Shown: positions 24,507 through 28,021 of the stretch, in pieces
Position numbering within the stretch: position 1 is the stretch's first letter
Layout of the letters: every line of letters begins with the position of its first letter
Origin: an uncultured Marmoricola sp.
GTDB taxonomy: Bacteria; Actinomycetota; Actinomycetes; Propionibacteriales; Nocardioidaceae
DNA: 28,021 bases
Direction of reading: 5' to 3'
NCBI RefSeq assembly: GCF_943913695.1
Contig: NZ_CALTZE010000037.1
Coordinates: forward strand, 1 to 28,021
The notes under the pieces: generated by a model
The model's input: only the letters and a program-made list of their open reading frames with translations
Databases searched by the model: none
What the model was told of the DNA's origin: nothing
Program-made: the position numbers and the translations under genes

Positions 24507-25709
24507 ATGGCGTACTACCGGCAGGTCGGCGAGGTGCCGCGTCGCCGTCACACGGCGTTCCGCGACGACCAGGGGGCGCTGCGATACGAGGAGCTGATGG
24601 GGGAGGAGGGCTTCTCCTCGGACTCCTCGCTGCTCTACCACCGCGGCGTGCCGTCGGCGATCGTCGCCAGCGAGGTCTGGGAGCTGCCCGACCAGTCCAC
24701 GACCGCCAACCACCCGCTGCAGCCGCGCCATCTGCGGCTGCACGACCTGCCCGCCGGGGGCGACCCGGTCACCGGCCGCCGGCTCGTGCTCGGCAACGCC
24801 GACGTGCGGATCTCCTATGTCGTCAGCGACGCGCCGTCGCCCTATTACCGCAACGCCGTCGGCGACGAGTGCGTCTACGTCGAGGCGGGTCGCGGCACCG
24901 TGGAGACCGCCTTCGGCACGCTCTCCTACCGCGCCGGTGACTACGTCGTGGTGCCGCGAGCCACCACGCACCGCTGGATCCCCTCCGACGTCGACGGGGA
25001 GGTGAGCCGGCTCTACCCGATCGAGGCCAGCAGCCACGTCGTGCCGCCCCAGCGCTACCTCTCCCGCTACGGCCAGCTGCTCGAGCACGCGCCCTACTGC
25101 GAGCGCGACCTGCGCGGTCCGACGCAGCCGCTGCTCGTCGACGAGCAGGACGTCGACGTGCACATCAAGCACCGCGGGCGCGGCCCGAGCGGCATCACCG
25201 GCACGATCCACACGGTGCCGGAGCACCCCTTCGACGTCGTGGGCTGGGACGGCTGCCTCTACCCCTACGTCTTCAACATCCGCGACTACATGCCGATCAC
25301 GGGCAAGGTGCACCAGCCGCCGCCGGTCCACCAGGTCTTCGAGGGCCACAACTTCGTCATCTGCAACTTCGTGCCGCGCAAGGTCGACTACCACGAGCTC
25401 GCCGTGCCGGTGCCGTACTACCACTCCAACGTCGACAGCGACGAGATCATGTTCTACGTCGACGGCGACTACGAGGCGCGCAAGGGCTCGGGCATCGGCA
25501 AGGGGTCGATCTCGGTGCACCCCGGCGGGCACGCGCACGGCCCGCAGCCCGGTGCCGTCGAGGCATCGCTCGGCGCGGAGTACTTCGACGAGACGGCCGT
25601 CATGGTCGACACCTTCCGCCCGCTCGACCTCGGCGAAGGTGGCGTGGCCGTCGACGACGGGGTCTACGCGCGGTCGTGGACCGGCGGGCGATGGGTGGGC
25701 GACGCATGA
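24507..25709 (+). CDS. hmgA: Homogentisate 1,2-dioxygenase
   Basis: The 400-aa cupin-fold iron dioxygenase opens the ring of homogentisate to maleylacetoacetate in tyrosine and phenylalanine degradation. It belongs to the shorter bacterial subfamily beginning YYRQVGEVPRRRHTAFR. Family motifs include VFEGHNFVICNFVPRKVDYH and PVPYYHSNVDSDEIMFYVDG. The probable iron ligands are H306, E313 (or D312) and H344 (HAHGP). The H-to-E spacing is one residue longer than in human enzyme (H335, E341). The start is ATG 24507 with GGAGG 7 bases upstream; the open frame before it has no support. The stop overlaps the next gene as ATGA. The two fumarylacetoacetase genes around it strongly support the assignment. 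Confidence 0.9.
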   Translation: MAYYRQVGEVPRRRHTAFRDDQGALRYEELMGEEGFSSDSSLLYHRGVPSAIVASEVWELPDQSTTANHPLQPRHLRLHDLPAGGDPVTGRRLVLGNADVRISYVVSDAPSPYYRNAVGDECVYVEAGRGTVETAFGTLSYRAGDYVVVPRATTHRWIPSDVDGEVSRLYPIEASSHVVPPQRYLSRYGQLLEHAPYCERDLRGPTQPLLVDEQDVDVHIKHRGRGPSGITGTIHTVPEHPFDVVGWDGCLYPYVFNIRDYMPITGKVHQPPPVHQVFEGHNFVICNFVPRKVDYHELAVPVPYYHSNVDSDEIMFYVDGDYEARKGSGIGKGSISVHPGGHAHGPQPGAVEASLGAEYFDETAVMVDTFRPLDLGEGGVAVDDGVYARSWTGGRWVGDA

Positions 25710-26542
25710 GCGCCGTGCCCGAGCAGTTCGTCGCGTTCTTCGACGACGCCGCGACCTTCCCGCCCGGGCTGGCGCCCGTGTCGCAGGCCGTGACCGATCA
25801 CGTCGCGCGCCGCTCGACGCTGCTCGACGACGCCGTCGGCCCGGCCGTGCTGTCGCTGGCGGACCTGCCGGAGGCACGCCGGGTCGCGGCCGGCCTCGAC
25901 CTCTCCGGTGGTCCGGTCGAGGTCTCCGTGGTCACGCCGGCGGGGCGGCTCGGCGAGGCCCTCGAGATGGCGAAGGGGGTGGCACCCGAGCTGCGGGTCG
26001 TGGCCGTGGAGCTCAAGACGGCCCCCGACGACCGGTCGGTGTGGGAGGCCCAGATCCGCGAGGCCGCGGCGGTGACCGACCTGCCGGTCTACGTGGAGCT
26101 GACGGCAGCCCAGGTCACGCAGGGCGCCCTCGACCTGCTGGCGGGGACCCCCCTTCGGCTGAAGTACCGGACGGGTGGCATCGAGGCGCACCTCTTCCCC
26201 ACCCCGCAGGAGCTCGGCGACGTCCTCGTCGCCGCGGTGGCCGCCGGGCTGCCCTTCAAGCTCACGGCCGGGCTGCACGAAGCGGTGCGCCACACCAACG
26301 CCGAGACGGGCTTCACCCACCACGGCTTCCTCAACATCGCGCTCGCCACGCAGGCTGCGCGCGCTGGCGAGGACCGGGAGGTCGTCACCGGCTGGCTCGT
26401 CGAGACCGACCCGGCGCGACTCGGCGGGGCCGCGGCCGCCTCCGACGGGGCGTGGCGCGACTCCTTCACCAGCTTCGGCACGTGCAGCGTCGGCGAGCCC
26501 GCCGAGAGCCTGCACCGACTCGACCTCTTCCCCGCCCTCTGA
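25706..26542 (+). CDS. Uncharacterised barrel-like protein in homogentisate operon
   Basis: I recognise no characterised family in this 278-aa protein. It appears cytosolic, with repeated short strands followed by helices that suggest a TIM-like barrel: VEVSVVTPAG, LRVVAVELK, PVYVELTA, LRLKYRTGG, PFKLTAGLHEAVRH and FTHHGFLNIA. Conserved-looking polar residues are the Lys-Tyr-Arg-Thr-Gly-Gly, the Lys of PFKLTAGLH and several His, as expected of an enzyme. The ATG at 25706 overlaps the hmgA stop (ATGA), and the gene ends 14 bases before fumarylacetoacetase copy 2. It therefore sits exactly between the enzymes that make maleylacetoacetate and consume fumarylacetoacetate. A glutathione-independent maleylacetoacetate isomerase is a tempting role, but nothing in the sequence proves it. 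Confidence 0.85.
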   Translation: MSAVPEQFVAFFDDAATFPPGLAPVSQAVTDHVARRSTLLDDAVGPAVLSLADLPEARRVAAGLDLSGGPVEVSVVTPAGRLGEALEMAKGVAPELRVVAVELKTAPDDRSVWEAQIREAAAVTDLPVYVELTAAQVTQGALDLLAGTPLRLKYRTGGIEAHLFPTPQELGDVLVAAVAAGLPFKLTAGLHEAVRHTNAETGFTHHGFLNIALATQAARAGEDREVVTGWLVETDPARLGGAAAASDGAWRDSFTSFGTCSVGEPAESLHRLDLFPAL

Positions 26543-26556
26543 CGACAGGACGCTCC

Positions 26557-27789
26557 ATGACGACTGCGGCACAACGACTTTCGACCGAGGGCTTCGGCCA
26601 CGACAACCTGCCCTACGGCTCCTTCTCCCCCGCCGGTGGCGACCCGCGACTGGGCGTGCGCCTCGGCGACGCGGCGATCTCGCTGCGCGACCTCGTGCCG
26701 GCCGTGGCCGGCGCGGGTGGCCCCGCGCTGGCGCTCGAGGTGGGCGACGCGGCGTCGGCGGACGACCTCGACGCGCTGCTCGCCGCCGGCCACACGGTGT
26801 GGCAGCCGCTGCGCGCCTGGCTGCAGGAGGTCGTCACGACCGACGGGCTCGACGGCATCGTCGCGGCGGTGTCGACGCCGGTGTCCGAGGTGACGATGCA
26901 CATGCCCTTCACCGTCGCCGACTACGTCGACTACTACGCATCGGAGCAGCACGCGACCAACATCGGGCGCATGTTTCGCCCGGACCAGGCGCCGCTGCTG
27001 CCCAACTGGAAGCACCTGCCCGTCGGCTACCACGGCCGCGCCGGGACCGTCGTGGCGTCCGGGACCAACGTGCCGCGGCCCAAGGGGCTGCGGCCCGAAG
27101 AGGGCGGGACCCCGAGCTTCGGCCCGTCGCGCCGACTCGACATCGAGGCCGAGCTCGGCTTCGTCGTCGGCGGGTCGGCACCCGACGGCGAGGTGTCGGT
27201 GGACCGCGCTGCCGCGGAGCACCTCTTCGGGGTCGTGCTCTTCAACGACTGGTCGGCCCGCGACATCCAGGGCTTCGAGTACGTGCCGCTCGGGCCCTAC
27301 CTCGGCAAGTCCTTCGCCTCGTCGATCTCGCTGTGGGTCGTGCCGTGGGAGGCGTTGGCCGCCGCGCGGGTGGCGCCGCCCGAGCGAGAGCACGCCCTCG
27401 CGGAGTACCTCGACGACACCGGCCGGGACTGGGCCCTCGACATCACGATGGAGGTCGAGCTCGACGGCGAGGTCGTCTCGCACCCGCCCTACCGGACGAT
27501 GTACTGGACCGCGCCGCAGATGGTCGCGCACATGAGCGTCAACGGCGCCTCGCTGCGACCGGGCGACTTCTTCGGCTCCGGCACCGTGTCGGGCGACGAG
27601 CGCGACCAGCGCGGGTCCTTCATGGAGCTGTCGTGGGGCGGCAAGGAGCCGCTCGTGCTCGCCGACGGTCGCGAGCAGCGCTTCCTCGAGGACGGTCAGA
27701 CCGTCGTGCTGCGCGGCCGGGCACCGGGTGCCGACGGGTCCGTCATCGACCTCGGTGAGTGCGTGGGGACGATCCTGCCGGCGACGTGA
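26557..27789 (+). CDS. fahA: Fumarylacetoacetase, copy 2
   Basis: This 410-aa enzyme cleaves fumarylacetoacetate to fumarate and acetoacetate, the last step of the homogentisate route. It carries the standard N-terminal domain (NLPYGSFSPAGGDPRLGVRLGD) and the full active site, offset by only one or two residues from mouse FAH: D125, H132 (QHATNIG), E197, E199, D231 (NDWSARD) and K251 (GKSFA). The ending GECVGTILPA also matches. The ATG at 26557 has AGGA at 26547-26550 with a 6-base spacer. It is the third gene of the hmgA operon and is followed by a strong hairpin. Copy 1, on the other side of hmgA, is a more divergent paralogue. Confidence 0.95.
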   Translation: MTTAAQRLSTEGFGHDNLPYGSFSPAGGDPRLGVRLGDAAISLRDLVPAVAGAGGPALALEVGDAASADDLDALLAAGHTVWQPLRAWLQEVVTTDGLDGIVAAVSTPVSEVTMHMPFTVADYVDYYASEQHATNIGRMFRPDQAPLLPNWKHLPVGYHGRAGTVVASGTNVPRPKGLRPEEGGTPSFGPSRRLDIEAELGFVVGGSAPDGEVSVDRAAAEHLFGVVLFNDWSARDIQGFEYVPLGPYLGKSFASSISLWVVPWEALAAARVAPPEREHALAEYLDDTGRDWALDITMEVELDGEVVSHPPYRTMYWTAPQMVAHMSVNGASLRPGDFFGSGTVSGDERDQRGSFMELSWGGKEPLVLADGREQRFLEDGQTVVLRGRAPGADGSVIDLGECVGTILPAT

Positions 27790-27822
27790 GGTCGGCCCTG
27801 GGGCTGCGTACGAGTGTGGGTG

Positions 27823-27860
27823 GAGGTGATGGCGACCGGATAGACGGTCGCCATCACCTC
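27823..27860. terminator. Strong 16-bp hairpin terminator after fahA
   Basis: GAGGTGATGGCGACCG (27823-27838) and CGGTCGCCATCACCTC (27845-27860) pair perfectly over 16 bp around the 6-base loop GATAGA, 34 bases after the fahA stop. There is no T tract, but the stem is by far the strongest in the window and should stop transcription of the hmgA operon. Confidence 0.75.
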
Positions 27861-27911
27861 GACCCGCGAGGCTTCGGCTGCGGGCGGCCTCGCACCTCAA
27901 CCACCGAAGCC
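27861..27911. repeat. REP-like palindromic intergenic element
   Basis: GCGAGGC (27866-27872) pairs with GCCTCGC (27887-27893), and GGCTTCGG (27870-27877) pairs with CCGAAGCC (27904-27911). The two stems share bases, so only one can form at a time. The stretch ending CCTCGCACCTCAACCACC resembles short palindromic repeats that I recall as common between genes in Nocardioides and related actinobacteria. Only one copy is in this window, so repetition is inferred. Confidence 0.45.
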
Positions 27912-27925
27912 CGTGCAGGGGCGTC

Positions 27926-27931
27926 TAGATT
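27926..27931 (+). promoter_or_regulatory. Probable -10 element for the last gene
   Basis: TAGATT (TANNNT) ends 6 bases before the GTG at 27938, the leaderless arrangement seen at other genes here. No clear -35 is present. Confidence 0.45.
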
Positions 27932-27937
27932 GACGCC

Positions 27938-28021
27938 GTGACGACAACCCAGCGCCTGCATGCACTCCTGATCAAGCGCGACCTGGACGCCGAGGCGCAG
28001 CTGCCCGACGACGTGCAGCGC
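27938..28021 (+). CDS. Start of an unidentified gene (cut by window end)
   Basis: An open frame of 28 codons begins with GTG at 27938 and runs off the window. The N-terminus reads MTTTQRLHALLIKRDLDAEAQ and continues with acidic and polar residues, with codon use like a real gene. The TAGATT element 6 bases upstream supports the start. It is too short to assign; a regulator of the adjacent homogentisate operon would be a reasonable guess from position only. Confidence 0.5.
   Translation, partial: MTTTQRLHALLIKRDLDAEAQLPDDVQR

Overview
The window is chromosomal DNA of a very high-GC actinobacterium. Codons end almost always in G or C, GTG starts are frequent, neighbouring genes often overlap by 4 bases (ATGA or GTGA), and many genes look leaderless. 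Protein similarities recalled from memory (SCO6745-type protein, SigB/SigF-type sigma factor, DinB/mycothiol-type protein) fit a Nocardioides-like member of the Propionibacteriales. That genus call is an inference. I see no phage, transposon, CRISPR, tRNA or rRNA. No gene-free stretch exceeds about 160 bases.

Layout. (1) 60-3959: PEP synthase (+), a convergent isochorismatase-fold hydrolase (-), then a divergent SigB/SigF-type sigma factor (+) across an intergenic region that carries an extended inverted repeat. (2) 3975-7529: a same-strand run of PaaI-type thioesterase, HAD phosphatase, DinB-fold protein and zinc alcohol dehydrogenase, meeting a SCO6745-type protein tail to tail on a shared CTAG. 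(3) 7641-14617: a translationally coupled trio (HMG-CoA lyase-like protein, class III CoA-transferase, stand-alone AceE-like thiamine-diphosphate E1), followed by an AraC-type regulator and an aldehyde dehydrogenase. This looks like an undefined catabolic route. (4) 14634-18650: ACT-domain threonine dehydratase and PEP carboxylase. (5) 18711-22305 (-): a disaccharide phosphorolysis operon of a small unknown protein, a beta-phosphoglucomutase-like HAD protein and a GH65 phosphorylase, behind a recognisable promoter with an overlapping palindrome. (6) 22407-27789: a homogentisate (tyrosine/phenylalanine) degradation locus. Fumarylacetoacetase copy 1 and endonuclease IV run leftward. Homogentisate dioxygenase, an uncharacterised barrel-like protein and fumarylacetoacetase copy 2 run rightward. 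(7) 27790-28021: a strong hairpin, a REP-like palindromic repeat and the first codons of another gene.

How the genes fit together. PpsA and PEP carboxylase both act at the PEP node. The GH65/HAD pair would turn a glucose disaccharide plus phosphate into glucose 1-phosphate and then glucose 6-phosphate. The homogentisate locus should take homogentisate to fumarate and acetoacetate but shows no glutathione-type maleylacetoacetate isomerase. The unknown gene between hmgA and fahA, or one of the two fumarylacetoacetase paralogues, is the natural candidate to bridge that step. The best candidates for something undescribed are this unknown protein (25706-26542) and the lyase/CoA-transferase/E1 cassette (7641-12048).
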